Shown here piece after piece: positions 40,401-51,039 of a stretch of DNA of 64,000 bases (positions within the stretch are counted from its first letter, which is position 1; every line of letters begins with the position of its first letter). The stretch is from contig SDUX01000002.1 of the NCBI GenBank assembly GCA_008729055.1, forward strand, positions 6,921,485-6,985,484. The letters run 5' to 3'. Made by a program: the position numbers and the translations under genes. The DNA comes from Pyropia haitanensis (lineage: Eukaryota; Rhodophyta; Bangiophyceae; Bangiales; Bangiaceae). Below the pieces are notes generated by a model, which was not told where the DNA came from, made no database searches, and worked only from the letters and a program-made list of their open reading frames with translations.

Positions 40401-43400
40401 GACGGAAGTATCCGTCTGCAATGTCGGGCAGCTCCCCAAGCGGGCCCGTCAGCTGCCCATCCCCACTCCTTCGGAGTATGGCCGCCTTGACCGTCCCTGT
40501 CGACAGTCGACCAGCTGCTGTTGCCGCCGCTGCAGCAGCCGCTGCCGGGCAAACTAGAGGGGGCTCTGAGCCCACCGTCACGGACGCTGCCACAACTGCC
40601 ACCGGTGCGGCCAGTGCCTCTGACGCCACTGCAACAGGTGATGACGCCGGCGGGCAAGTCCCAGACACGTCCGATACGATCCAGTCGCCTGTTTCTCCAC
40701 AGTACTCAATTGCAAGCCCATGGACTCCTCAAGAGGTGGGACCGGTCGACCTTCCATCTGGACTCGGTACCGCGGGGTTGCCGGTGAAGGTGGGCCGCGT
40801 CGCGCATCGACCAAGAACGGGTAATGGCGTGGGCGAGCCCATCGACCCCATCGCGGCGGCCACCAGTGGAGGAGCAGCCTCGTATGGGGCGCACGAGCGG
40901 CTGCAGGTGCAGTCTTCACAAGCCCCCCCACCCTCGTTGAGCGCTGAGACTGACGCAGCGGCGGGCTACTGGTCCGTGTCTACGCCACAGGAGGACCCAG
41001 AGTCGGGAGCATTTGCACAAGACGGTCCGACTTGGAGTGACAACGACTCGGTGGAGGACTACATGACCAAGCCGCCGATGCAGCTGGCGCCCTTCCCCGC
41101 CCCGTGGCGCTCAGCTACCGGCACACGCCCGGCAAAGGCCATCCGCCGGCGTGGTGCCGCGATGGGGCCTGGCCGTGGAACGTTGGGGGGGCCTGACCGC
41201 GGCGGCGCATCTGCCGGCTCGAACCACAGCACCCCAAATGTGAGCGTCGGGTCAAAGCCCAGCGTCAGTAGTGTTGGCGGGGGGCGGCGGCAGCCGCATG
41301 ATGTGTCTGCGACGGCGTCGTTTGACGGCGAAACCCTCCACTACGCGGTGAACTTTGAGCCGTTCGCGCAGGAGCAAGTTGAAGGGGCTGCCGACGCGGC
41401 GCAGAGGCCGCCACAATCCGACGATGACCGGCCCGTTGCCGCACCTTCATCCCACGGGATGGAGCCTGGGCTGGTGAATGGCGGTGGCCCCATTGGCAGG
41501 ACAACGATGCCTATGGGGGGGGGTCTGCTGCTTTCGTATCCGCGCGGGGTGGACCTGGCTAGTGAGGCCACCTCGCCTGAGACTCCTGGCACTCCAGCAT
41601 ACACCAGTCGTGGAGCTGGTCTGAGGGCTCCTGTGCACGGGCGGCCGAGTGGCGGCCACCTGCCCTCCCAGCCGTCGCCGTCGCCTGCACCGGCGCCGAC
41701 GCCAGCGCATGCGGCGTCGCCACAACCTTCGCGGCCTCTGGCGCCCGATACCCCTCCCCCCGAGACCCCGCCCCCACAGCTCGTACCGCTACCCGCCATT
41801 GCCGCCTTTGTATGGCAGCTGGTGCAGTGGTGGCGGGACCAGACGGCGGATAACGTGACGATCTTTACGGAAGTGCGCACGATTGTGTCGCGGCTGATCA
41901 AGGAGGCGGAGGGGACGTCCGCAGAGTCGGCTCACCACGAGCGCATGTGGCTCATTGCCTTCCTCGAGGCCCTGCAGGTGTGCGTGTGGGGGGAGCTGAA
42001 CAAGGCGGGTTACCTATCGGAGGGCGTGCCGGTGCCTGTCCGAGGTGTCCTGGTTGCCACCGGCAACGAAGCGCCAGCCGCAGACGGGCAGGGAGCCTAT
42101 GGTGCTGATTCGCGCGGGGAGGGCGGCAGCAGCATCGACGGCCTCGGTGGGCCCGACAGCGATGGTCTGCCTCCCGGTGAAGTGCCCCTGTTGTCGTACG
42201 CGGTTCACCCGGCGGGCGCTGAGGAGGGCACGCTCTTGTCGGGGACCGGCCCTGTGAAGGCGGACTATGGCGGACCCCCCGCCAACCAAATGAGTCGGCT
42301 GGCCGCGGCGGCCTACGATGTCGATGAGTACGAAGACGCAGATGATGAGGACGTGCAGCCGTCTTCTTTCTTCGACACTCGCAATCAACTTCATTTAAGT
42401 ACGGACGTTGGGGATGACGGTGGGGACGGCTACGACGAACCACCAACCATCCGCGAGGGCACACGCGTTGTCGCCTCTGACCGGTACCCCCATGCTTTGC
42501 CACCGGACTTTTCGCCAGCCGTGGCAGCCGGCCCTTGGCAGCGTCAGCAGGATGAGGTGACAGCAGCTGACGCGCCCCACAAGGAGGGTTACGTCGATGG
42601 AAGGTCGGCAGGACAGCCGTCCGACCCGGACGTGGAGGCGCAACTGGTAGCGGCGGCAGCGGTGGCAGAAGCGGCGGCCGCGGCGGCTGCTGCGGCGGCG
42701 GCTGCGATGGCAGTGGCTCCGGGAGGCCGACCTGACCGCCGCCAAAATGCTGCTTCTTCCTCTCCTCCAGAGGCCGCCGCGGACCTGTCGCCGCTGCCCG
42801 TGAGGCCAGACCGTCAGAGGCCAACACGGGAGAGAGGGCGGCGGGGGGACCACCCACGTGCTGTCGTTCCGGCGACAGCAGGGCGGAACGATGGTGGAAA
42901 GGAGAGTGGCGAGGCGGGTCCCTCAACCGCCGAAGCGGGGCCACCAGCGGGCAACGCGGCCCCCGTCGACATCGACAGCGAGGTAGAGCCCGCCCGTGAC
43001 GCCGGGGGCACCCCCGTGTCGGATCGTTCTGCCTCTCCGCCCCCTCGAGGGAGTACCTCGGGGGCATTGGCGGGCGAGCGGTCGCCCCGCCGGCAGTCGC
43101 CACGTACTCTTCCGCACCTCGGTACTGCCCAGACGGGTGCGACGCGCGGTGGTAGCGTCCGTAGCGGTGGGAGCGCCCGTGGCGGTGGCAGCGTCTATGG
43201 CGGCGGCAGCGTCTATGGTGGCGGCAGCGCCTATGGTGGCGGCAGCGCCTATGGCGATGGTAGCACCTATGGCGGTGGTGGCCGTGGCGTGTACAGCTAC
43301 GCCCGTCTGGACCCCCGGCAGCGGCCAATGGTGGGCACGCTCGCCCCCGCCGCCAAGGCGTTGCCGATGGCTGTGTCCATGGGCCTCCAAGACGTGGCCT

Positions 43401-44323
43401 ACTATGATGCGGACAGCCGCCGCCGCGCGGGCTTCCGCACCGTCCTCCGAGGGGTGCTGCGGTCGGTGAGCCGGCCGCTCGACCAGCGGCTGGCCGAAGA
43501 GCGCACGCAGTTTACGACCAGCCTGCCCGTGCCGGTCGTGATGAACCTGCTGGCCAAGACGCTCGCGCGGATGGGCGCGGGGGTGACGATCAAAAAGGCG
43601 ACCCGCCGCAAGATGAAGGTGGTCGTTGCGTTTTCGGGCGGCCGGGCCGTGCGCCTCGCGGCGGCGCCGCCCGACACGACCTACAGCAGTAGCAGTCACC
43701 TGTCAGTCGAAGGCGCCGGAGGGGTGGCCTCATCGGACGAGCGCGACGACCCGTTGACGGAGCGGCAGCTCCTTCACGGGGTCGTCCACGTGGATGAGGC
43801 GGCGGCGAGGCCGGGGGAGCCCGCCACCGCCGCCTCGGGCGACCGTAGCGGCGCGAACGCACGGCCGCACGGGCCGCTGACGGCGGCTGCCGCCTCCACA
43901 TCGGACGGCGGCGTTGCGTCGTCAGCGGCGGTTGCCGCGGGTGGCGCCGACAGCGCCGGCGGCAGCACCGGCGGCCGCGGCGGCGTCGGAGGTGGCAGCG
44001 TCGTCCGCGGCGTCGGCAGCGGTGCCGCCAGCGCCGCCGGCAGCGGCGGTGGCGGCGGCGTTGGCGGCGGTGGTGTCGGCGGTGGGGGCGGCGGCGGCGG
44101 CCACCGGGTCATTTCGTTTGCGCGGTCGCGCGAGGACCGGGGGCGAGTCAACTCGGCGCTCTTCCTCGCCTACTTCCACGACGTCCGTGAGCGGTTTGCC
44201 CAAAAGGTGCACGCGCTGTACCAACGGTCCGCCGCGGATGCCCGCCGGGGGGGCGGGGGGCGGTCCGAAGGGGGGGGGAGGGGGGGTGGGGGGGCCGTCG
44301 CGTCCACCGCCACCGGCTACTGA
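37410..44323 (+). CDS. Giant AMPK/SNF1-like Ser/Thr protein kinase with KA1-like C-terminus
   Basis: Four exons: 37410-37498, 37711-37816, 38142-38372, 38594-44323, all with GT-AG borders; spliced length 2051 aa. The junctions restore an unbroken kinase domain (about 17-304): glycine loop IGKGTFGKV, K46 in VAIK, HRDLKPEN (D140), DFG at 158-160 and the activation loop MLHTLCGTPQYCAPE, in which Thr173 aligns with the LKB1-phosphorylated Thr172 of AMPK alpha. About 40 residues are inserted in the C-lobe after LPFTGDT. From 305 to about 1050 the protein is disordered with acidic and Ser/Pro stretches. A compact helical segment with QLVPLPAIAAFVWQLVQWWR follows (about 1209-1285). A GGGSxY repeat lies near 1660-1705. 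The end (about 1740-2020) has a KA1-like region (FTTSLPVPVVMNLLAKTLAR, later HRVISFARSREDRGR) with a Ser/Gly insertion. Typical AMPK-like kinases are 500-800 aa, so this one is unusually long. Confidence 0.85.
43146..43284. repeat. 18-bp tandem repeat in the kinase coding sequence (GGGSxY)
   Basis: Seven to eight units of about 18 bases of the form GGCGGCAGCGTCTATGGT, in frame, coding GGGSVY, GGGSAY, GDGSTY and so on. The first units are more diverged (GGSVRS, GGSARG), as expected for a repeat that expanded toward its 3' side. Confidence 0.85.
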
Positions 44324-44879
44324 CGGTTGCTTCCATTGCTTGAAAGACCTGGTCGGCGGGACGGCACGGCAGCAGTGCACGGTGGCGGGATGCGGGGTGG
44401 GGTGGTGTGAAGTGGCTCGAGGAGGAGTTGGGCAGTGGGAGAGGGCGTGAGCTCGGCAGCGGGGAAGGGGGGGGTAGCACGGTCGCGAACCTGGACGTGG
44501 TGGCGACGGTGATGGACGCCGAGCGCCACGGAGGCCCCGTTGGACGAACTCACATTGTAGCGCACCTGTAGACGTAGATACTCATGTTCTCCATTGCAAG
44601 GCTGTCGCAGTTGTTTTCTGTTCTTTGCGCCCTCGATCATGTACAGTACCGATGTGTACCCGTCACTGCTGCGCCAGAGTGCAATCAGGGCCGCGCTTAG
44701 CAGACCCCCTGTGTGTCTTCCAGTCAGTTTTACGTTGCCCCTTGTATCGCAGTCGAAAAGTCCGTCAACCGATGGATGGGCTGCCTTGACGGGTGTGTCC
44801 GACCCGCACGGGGCGCCCGCAACGCAAGCGCAACAAGTGGTAGGCCGCGCGGTGCGCGGCCACACGCGGCCACCCCCCC
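44324..44879. other. Convergent 3' region of kinase and Nudix genes
   Basis: 556 bases between stops on opposite strands. 44560-44770 is AT-richer than its surroundings. No RNA gene, repeat or further coding sequence is seen. Confidence 0.5.
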
Positions 44880-45926
44880 TCACGCGTCCGTGTCATAGCC
44901 CGCGGCACGGAGGTAGTCGAGGGCGGCGAGCCCCACAAACGCACTCGGCAGGCTCATCTCCCCCCCCAGGATCATGCGGCGCACGTCGGCCAGGCTCCCC
45001 CGGTGCACCGTAATCACCTCGTCCGCGTCGGCCGCCGCCGGGCACGCCACCTCCACCGGGTCGAGCGCGAGGAAGAGCGAGTAGCGGTTGCGGCTGTACT
45101 TGTCCGCCGCCACCGCCCGCGGCGCGCCGCGGGCGCGCGGCGCCGACGCCGCGCCGCCGCCCGCGGCGGCCGCCCCCCCCGCGACCGCCGCGGCCTCGCC
45201 GTCGAGGAGGAGGGGCACCAGCCGGCGGGCGCGGAGGTGGGCCTCCTCCTCCAGCTCCGCCGCCGCCGCGGCGGCCAGGTCCGCGTGCTTGGCCGCCTCG
45301 TACATGCCGGCGGGGAAGCCCGGCATCACCGCCGCCGGGCCCGGCTGGTACTCACGGATGTACGTGACCGTCGCGGTGGCCGTGTCAAAGGGGAAGACAA
45401 AGACCGACGCGCACGCGGGGGCGCCCGCGGGGCGGAGGGGGGGGGGGGGGGGCGGGGGGGCCGCGGCGCGCCGCCGCTTGGCGTCCCGGCTGACGCCGCC
45501 ATTGACGGCGGCCACCCCCTTGGCGCCGCCGCCGCCGTCGACGGCGGCTGTGGCGGTGGCGGCGGCGGCGGCAGCCGCCGCCGCCACCGCCGCCGTGGGC
45601 CCCCCCGCGGCCACGACCGCGGCGGCCGCGGCGGCGGCCGCGTCGTCCGCGTCGACGCTGGCGTCAGCCGCCGGCGGCGCGTGGCCGACAATGTCAAACG
45701 ACACAAGCCGGCCCGACGGGTACCGCACCAGCCGCTCCGTGACGGTCTGGTAGCGGCGGAAGAGCGTCCGCTCCGCCTCCACCACAAACCCCTCCCCCGC
45801 GTCGCCGTTGCCGTCGCCGTCGCGGGTGCCCCACCCGCCGTCGCCGCCATTGCCGTTGCCGTTGCAGTCGGGACCAGCGGGCGGCGGCGGCGGCGGCGCG
45901 CCCGCCGCCGACATGGACGCCGCCAT
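44880..45926 (-). CDS. NUDX14-like Nudix protein (ADP-sugar diphosphatase family), degenerate Nudix box
   Basis: 348 aa from ATG 45926 to TGA at 44882-44880. The folded core begins at GFVVEAERTLFRRYQTVTER and is interrupted by a ~95-residue Ala-rich insertion. It resumes at VFVFPFDTATATVTYIREYQ with the Nudix region FPAGMYEAAKHADLAAAAAA then ELEEEAHL. Against G-x5-E-x7-REUxEExGU the box keeps the C-terminal Glu cluster (ELEEE) but has Lys for the first Glu, Ala for Arg and His for the last Gly. The FPAGM start and Lys at that position match the plant plastid ADP-sugar diphosphatase branch (NUDX14), which hydrolyses ADP-glucose or ADP-ribose. NRYSLFLALDPVEV and a C-terminal helix (LPSAFVGLAALDYLRAAG) follow. 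Activity is uncertain given the altered box. The true start may lie further upstream; see the next entry. Confidence 0.68.
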   Translation of the reverse strand: MAASMSAAGAPPPPPPAGPDCNGNGNGGDGGWGTRDGDGNGDAGEGFVVEAERTLFRRYQTVTERLVRYPSGRLVSFDIVGHAPPAADASVDADDAAAAAAAAVVAAGGPTAAVAAAAAAAAATATAAVDGGGGAKGVAAVNGGVSRDAKRRRAAAPPPPPPPLRPAGAPACASVFVFPFDTATATVTYIREYQPGPAAVMPGFPAGMYEAAKHADLAAAAAAELEEEAHLRARRLVPLLLDGEAAAVAGGAAAAGGGAASAPRARGAPRAVAADKYSRNRYSLFLALDPVEVACPAAADADEVITVHRGSLADVRRMILGGEMSLPSAFVGLAALDYLRAAGYDTDA

Positions 45927-45929
45927 GCG

Positions 45930-46191
45930 GGCGGCGCGGCCGCCGCCGCCGCCAAACGTCGCGGCCGCCGCGGCGGCGGCGGCGGCGGCCACGCCGACGG
46001 CACCGCCACCCCCCCGCCCGCCGCCGCGCCAGCCGACCCCCCGACGGCCACCGCCGCCGCCACCGCGGCGGCAGCGACGCGCCGGCTGGCGCGGCGGCCG
46101 CCCAGCCGACCGGCGGCAGCTGCCGCACCGCCACGCGGGAGGCGCGGCGGGCAACGCCGACCGCGGCGCTGACAAAGGAGAGGGCCAGCAT
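45930..46191 (-). other. Possible transit-peptide extension of the Nudix gene, out of frame
   Basis: An ATG at 46191 opens MLALSFVSAAVGVARRASRV, a convincing plastid or mitochondrial targeting leader, but its frame does not connect directly with the Nudix frame. A middle Ala/Val-rich segment in the third frame would join the Nudix frame with one extra base in the C run at 46011-46016. The first join has no obvious homopolymer. A small intron or two miscalled bases would both fit. Confidence 0.35.
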
Positions 46192-46878
46192 CGTGCCGCG
46201 CGGGGGGGGGGGGGGGGGCGGAGGTGGGGAAGGACGGGTGGGGGAGGGAAGGACGGGGCAGACAGGGGTAGGGGGGGAGCGAGGGCAGCGGCGGCGGGGG
46301 GGGGACAGCGGCGGCCGCCGGGGGGGGGAGCAGACTGACAGGTGCAAGGGCGCAAGAGGTACAGCGGCAAGGTGGGCACAGGGAAGGGGGGAGGGGGGTG
46401 GGGGCGCCAGCGCGAGGAGCGCGGCTCGTGCGCAGCGGTGGGGGCCGGGGGGGTGGTGACGACGGCAGGGCGGCGGTGGCAGCGTGGGGCGATGACAAGG
46501 CGGCGGCTCTGGCGTGCGGGGCGGGCTGCGTGCGGCGCCGGGCGTGCCGGCGTCGCCGGCTTAAAAAGCGTGCCGCGGCGCCGCGGCACGCGCCCGGTCG
46601 CGGCGGCCGCCGCCGCCGCCGCCGCCGCTGGCGACAGCCGATGCCGCAACGGGCAACGCGGCCGCCGCGGCCGCGGCCCACCGCCACCGCCGCCGCCCAC
46701 CGCCACCGCCGCCGCCCACCGCCACCGCCGCCACCCGCCGCCGCCGCCGCCGCCGCCGCAGCGGGCCACCGCCGCCGCAGGGGCGCCCGCCGGCCGCGCC
46801 CGACGCTGGCGCGGGCGGCGCCCGTTTCAACGCCCGCCGCCGGCGGCCGTTGCCGCAACGGGCAACGCGGCCGCCGCC

Positions 46879-46909
<31 letters not shown>

Positions 46910-49034
46910 CCGCTGCCGCTGCCGCCGCTGCTGCCGCTGCCGCCGCCGCCACCACCACCCACCGCCACCGCCACCACCCGCCGCCGCGGCCGCAGGGGCG
47001 GGGGGGGGGGGGGGGACCCCGGCCGTTCAAAAAAAAAAAAAAAAAAAAAACCGCCGCGGCGCGGGCGGGCGGGCGGCCCCCTTTGAACGCGACGCCACCG
47101 CGGGGCGGCCGCGCCGCGGCGGCGGCGGCTGCCGGGCGCGGCGGCGCGGCACACCACCGCCGCGGCGGGCGGCAGCGGCAGCGCCGCCGCGGCGGCCGCG
47201 CGGCGCCGCGACGGCCACGCCACGTGGGGGCACCCGCCGCGGCGGCCGCCGCGGCGGCGGCGGCGCCCCCCCCCCCCGCCGCGCGGGGGCGTGCCGCGGC
47301 GGGGCGGCCGCCGCCCCGCGGGCGCTCCCGCGCGCGCGCGCGCGCGACGCGGAGCCGCCGGCAGCGGGCACCAGCCGCGACGGGGGGAGAGCGCCGCCGG
47401 CAGCGGCGGAAAACCGCCGCCGCCGCCGCCGCCGGCAGCGGCACAGACGCCGCCACGGGGGGAGCGCCGCCGGCAGCGGCGGAGGCCGCCACGGGGGGGG
47501 GGGGGGGGGCGCCGCGCCCGTCGCGGCGGCGGCCGCCGCCGGGGGGGGACCCGCGAGGCACGCGGCGGCAGCCGCCGACCGTCTACGCTCCGCGACAGTG
47601 TCGCGGCGGCGCGCCTCGGCGGGGGGCGAGACACCTCGGTGAGAAGGGGGGGGGGCGGGGGGGGGAGGGGGGGAGGGCGGAGGTCGGCGGGGGGGGGGGG
47701 GAGGAGGGGGGGGGGCGCGGTGGAGGGCGGGGGAGGTATAGGGGGGAGGGGGGGGGGGGGGGGGGGGGCGGGCCGCCGGGAATGCGAGGGGCCCGCCCGG
47801 AACGCGAGGGGCCCCGCCGGCCCCGCGGCGGGGCCAGCCTGGCAGCCGGGCCCGCCGCGGGGGGCCGCCCGGCGCAACGGCGCCACGCGTGCGCGGCGCC
47901 GCGCGGATCTGTGGCCCCGCGGGGCGGCGGCGGGGCGCGCGCCGCGGCGGTGCCTCGGTTTGTCTCGCTTTTTTTTTTTTTTTTCAAAGCGGGTGTGTCT
48001 GTTCCCGCGAGCGCGGCGCGCAAGGCTCTGCTGGGGGGGCGGGGGGGGTAGCCCGGCAGAGCGCGGCCGCGGACGCGCCGCCGCCGCGCCGCCGCGCCGC
48101 CGCCGCGCCGCGACGCCGCCGCGTGTAGCGTGGCGGCGGCGGGGGGCGGGCGGGCAGCGACGCCGGCCGTGGCCCGTCGGCCGCGCTGGCCGCCGCCCCG
48201 CCCCGCCGCCGCGGACGCGACCGTCGTGGCACCCCCCACGCGGGGGGCGCCCCCGTCTCCGCACGCCCCCCGGCACGCCGTCGCACCCCATGAAGAAAAA
48301 AAAAGAAGCACGGTACTCATCCCCACGCGCGGCAGCGAGGGGCTCGCCGCCGCGCCGCCCGCTCGGCGCGGCCCCTCCTCGCCTCGACCACGTGGCGTCG
48401 GCCGGCGACGGGTGGCTCGGCGCCTGTCGCCGGCCCTTCCTGCCCCGTTCCGCCGCTCACACCTTGCCATCAGACTGGATGCGCGGCGGCAGGCGCTGCG
48501 CGGCCGGGCACCGGCCGTACACCAAGGGCCACCCACCCCCCCCCCCCCCTGGTGTACGCAGGCGCCGACCGACCGTCGTCGCGGACACCAGTTGGTAGAA
48601 AGGGTGGCAGCGGGACCCACCGGGAACCCCCCCGAGCGTTGAGTGGTGAAGACAACGCTGTGCTCCCGTGTGGTGGGCGCGGACGACCCAGCGGGGAGCG
48701 CGAGGGGGGCGAGGGGGAGGGGAACCGGCGTCCCCACGCGGACGTCAGCGGGGCGCGGCCAACGGCCCGGCAGCCGCGGCTGGCACAAACACTGCTCGGC
48801 ACGTCGGCTGCGTGGTCGCGGTGGCCAGAGAGAAGAGCGGTCATGGGACTCATTGAACTCTGAACGACCGAAAAGTACCCAGAATTGCAACTCTATTGAA
48901 CTAAAGAAGAGCTGACAGGATTTCGCTTCCCTCGCCATCTGCCGCGACGTGTCCCCCTCGGTCGTCGCCCCACCTTCGTCGCGTGCGCCTCTTGTCCTCC
49001 CTCCCCACCCCCGCCCCTCCCTTCCTGCGTCGCC
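46192..49034. other. 2.8-kb hyper-GC simple-sequence block, no gene supported
   Basis: By eye this is the most GC-biased stretch in the window, largely CCG/CGG-type triplets with long G runs (46201-46218, 47751-47768). It contains two isolated homopolymers of the opposite kind: A22 at 47029-47050 and T16 at 47969-47984. Very long open frames cover it on both strands (for example 46561-48291 on minus), but they translate to Arg/Ala/Pro/Gly repeats and mirror each other, so none is called. 48480-48900 is more balanced and contains an AT-rich end (48870-48910) that may be the promoter of the gene at 49035. Confidence 0.6.
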
Positions 49035-50174
49035 ATGCTGGTCTCCGCCTACACCCCTCCACCGCTACCTCTCTCCCCCGCGGCGGCCACACCGCGACGA
49101 CCGCCCGCCCAGCGGCACCCCTTTCCCCCCCCACCGCCGCCACCACCTTCGCCGCCTCCGCTGCCGCCGCCGCCGCCGCCGCGGTGCTCCAACGGGACAG
49201 CCGCCGCGGCGGCGGCCGCTTTGATGCCTGTGCGGCGTCGGAGGTTCCTCTTTGCTGCCGCCGCTGCGGCAGCGGCGGCTGCCCATTCGCCCCCGCGTCC
49301 TGGGTGGTGCGCCGCCGCCGGCGTCCGGCCGCCGCCGCCGCCGCCGCCGCCGCCATCATTGGCAGCGACGCTGTCGAGCGCCCCCGGCGCGGCCACCGCC
49401 GCCGACGCGGCCGTCGCCGCCACCGCCACGCGCCTACGGGCCGAGTGTGGCCCCTTCCTCGCGGCGCTCGCCGCCGGCGTCGGCGGGGGCGTCCCGCCCC
49501 TGGCCTACCGTGGCGCCGAGGCCGACGGCTCCCCCGCGGCGGCGGCGGCGGCGGCCGCTGCCGCCGCCGATGCGGCCGGCCTCGTCGCCGGCACCCGCCA
49601 CGTGCATCCCGCGCCCGACCTGCTCGATGACGCTACCTATGGCGCCGACGGTGCGGCCTACTTTCGCCGCCTCGACGCGCTGCTGGCCGCCGCGGGGGTG
49701 GGGGTGACGCCAGCGGGCGGGCATCTGCTGACGGGCGACGTGGCGGCGGCCGCGGCGTGGGGCGCGCCGGCCACCGTGTGGCCGGTGGGGGCGTTTGCGT
49801 ACGTCTGGTGGCCGCGGGCGGTGGAAGTATACACGCCCGCCGACGCGGCAACGCTGCTGCCGCCGCCGCCGGTCCAGAACGGAGCTGGTGGCGGGGCGGG
49901 CGTCCACTCTACTGGTGGGACGGAGGCGGCGGCGGCGGCCGCCGCCGCCGCCACCGCCCGCGTCGCGGACGCCAAGGGCCCCCTCGTCGAGGACGCGGGA
50001 CTGGCGTGCGCGCTGGCGGCCGGCCACGAGGTGCTCTTTGTCGCGGCCGGGGGGTGGTGGGAGGTACCTGCCGTGGCATCGTCGGCGGTGGCACGGGCGG
50101 TGTTTGGGGGGAGCGGCGATGGCGGGGGCGGGGAGGTGGCGGCGGGTAGCATGCCTTGCCCTCCTGGGCCGTAG
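49035..50174 (+). CDS. Protein of unknown function with a low-complexity N-terminus
   Basis: Single exon, 379 aa; ATG in CGTCGCCATGC context, TAG at 50172-50174. Residues 1-110 are Pro/Ala/Arg low complexity that could hold an organelle-targeting leader. The remainder looks folded and non-repetitive: RLRAECGPFLAALAAGVGGG, LVAGTRHVHPAPDLLDDATY, YFRRLDALLAAAGVGVTPAG, TVWPVGAFAYVWWPRAVEVY and, after an Ala/Gly insertion, GPLVEDAGLACALAAGHEVL and FVAAGGWWEVPA. The aromatic YVWWPR and GGWWEVP strings and the HVHP motif are distinctive, but I do not recognise a family. No membrane span is evident. Its 5' flank has a local AT-rich patch. Confidence 0.6.
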   Translation: MLVSAYTPPPLPLSPAAATPRRPPAQRHPFPPPPPPPPSPPPLPPPPPPRCSNGTAAAAAAALMPVRRRRFLFAAAAAAAAAAHSPPRPGWCAAAGVRPPPPPPPPPSLAATLSSAPGAATAADAAVAATATRLRAECGPFLAALAAGVGGGVPPLAYRGAEADGSPAAAAAAAAAAADAAGLVAGTRHVHPAPDLLDDATYGADGAAYFRRLDALLAAAGVGVTPAGGHLLTGDVAAAAAWGAPATVWPVGAFAYVWWPRAVEVYTPADAATLLPPPPVQNGAGGGAGVHSTGGTEAAAAAAAAATARVADAKGPLVEDAGLACALAAGHEVLFVAAGGWWEVPAVASSAVARAVFGGSGDGGGGEVAAGSMPCPPGP

Positions 50175-51039
50175 GGGAGATGAACGTGGGGCGTTGGGCC
50201 GGAGCGGAATGCAGGGCGTGGGGCTGTTGTGCTCAACCCTTTTGTCAGCTCCCATTGGGGAGCATCTGCTGGTGGTCCACCTGTTGCACTCCCGCACTGG
50301 CCGTGCCATCTTCCGAACAGGGGGGCTCGCCATGCCGCCCAGTGGGTGCGCGGTGATGGAAAGGCGGTGACGTCGTGCGCTAGCCTCTGGGCACCCACGG
50401 CGGCCACGGACTGGCCGACGTGGTCGACTGACGCCATCGGTGCCGTTGGCTCGTCCCGGCGGCCCGCCAGCCAGACTACCGGCCACGTGCGTTGCGGCGG
50501 TGCTCGTGCGACCGGCGCAGCCGTGCCGGGGTCGTGCCGCCGGCCACCCCGGCGCGTGGCCAGGCGTTAGAGAAGCGCCACCCATGTGGCGCGATAGAGG
50601 CACAATGGGCGCGCCCTGTAGCGGCGCGAGCTCTTCCCCGTTAGTGAGTGAGAAGTGCGCGACAACAGACCCCTCTCGTAGGCGACCGCGGCGATGACTC
50701 ACTCTTGCGCATGGCTGGGAATACAGACACCCTGCGACAGCATCCAACCGGTCAATTCCGGCACACCCACCTGCACTTCCGACATGGTCACGGCAACAGG
50801 TGCCGTCCTCACCAGCGTCCGCAACACACGCTCCCTCCCGAGTGCTGCTGCCGCATCCTCAACGGGTTCCACTCCCGCCGCTGATAGTGTCTCAGCCATA
50901 TAGACTTGATGCTGGTGGGAGCTGTGCGAGCGCACGCGCGACGGCGCGACTCGTAGCAGTTGTCAACGACGAGGCAAAAACAGATCTGCGAGGTCGCACG
51001 ACTCCTATCCGACCACGCCCAATAGAAGCAAAATACAAT
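50175..51039. other. Intergenic 5' of TTI1-like gene and 3' of tRNA
   Basis: Balanced composition, no protein gene supported; the plus-strand frame starting at 50800 is only the upstream extension of the TTI1-like first segment. An A4 at 51030-51033 (T4 on minus) lies seven bases beyond the tRNA 3' end and fits a Pol III terminator. Confidence 0.5.

Noticed and set aside
46342..48938. Several 400-570-codon frames on both strands
   Set aside because: Simple-sequence artefacts of a hyper-GC block; the translations are mirror images and contain no ordered region.
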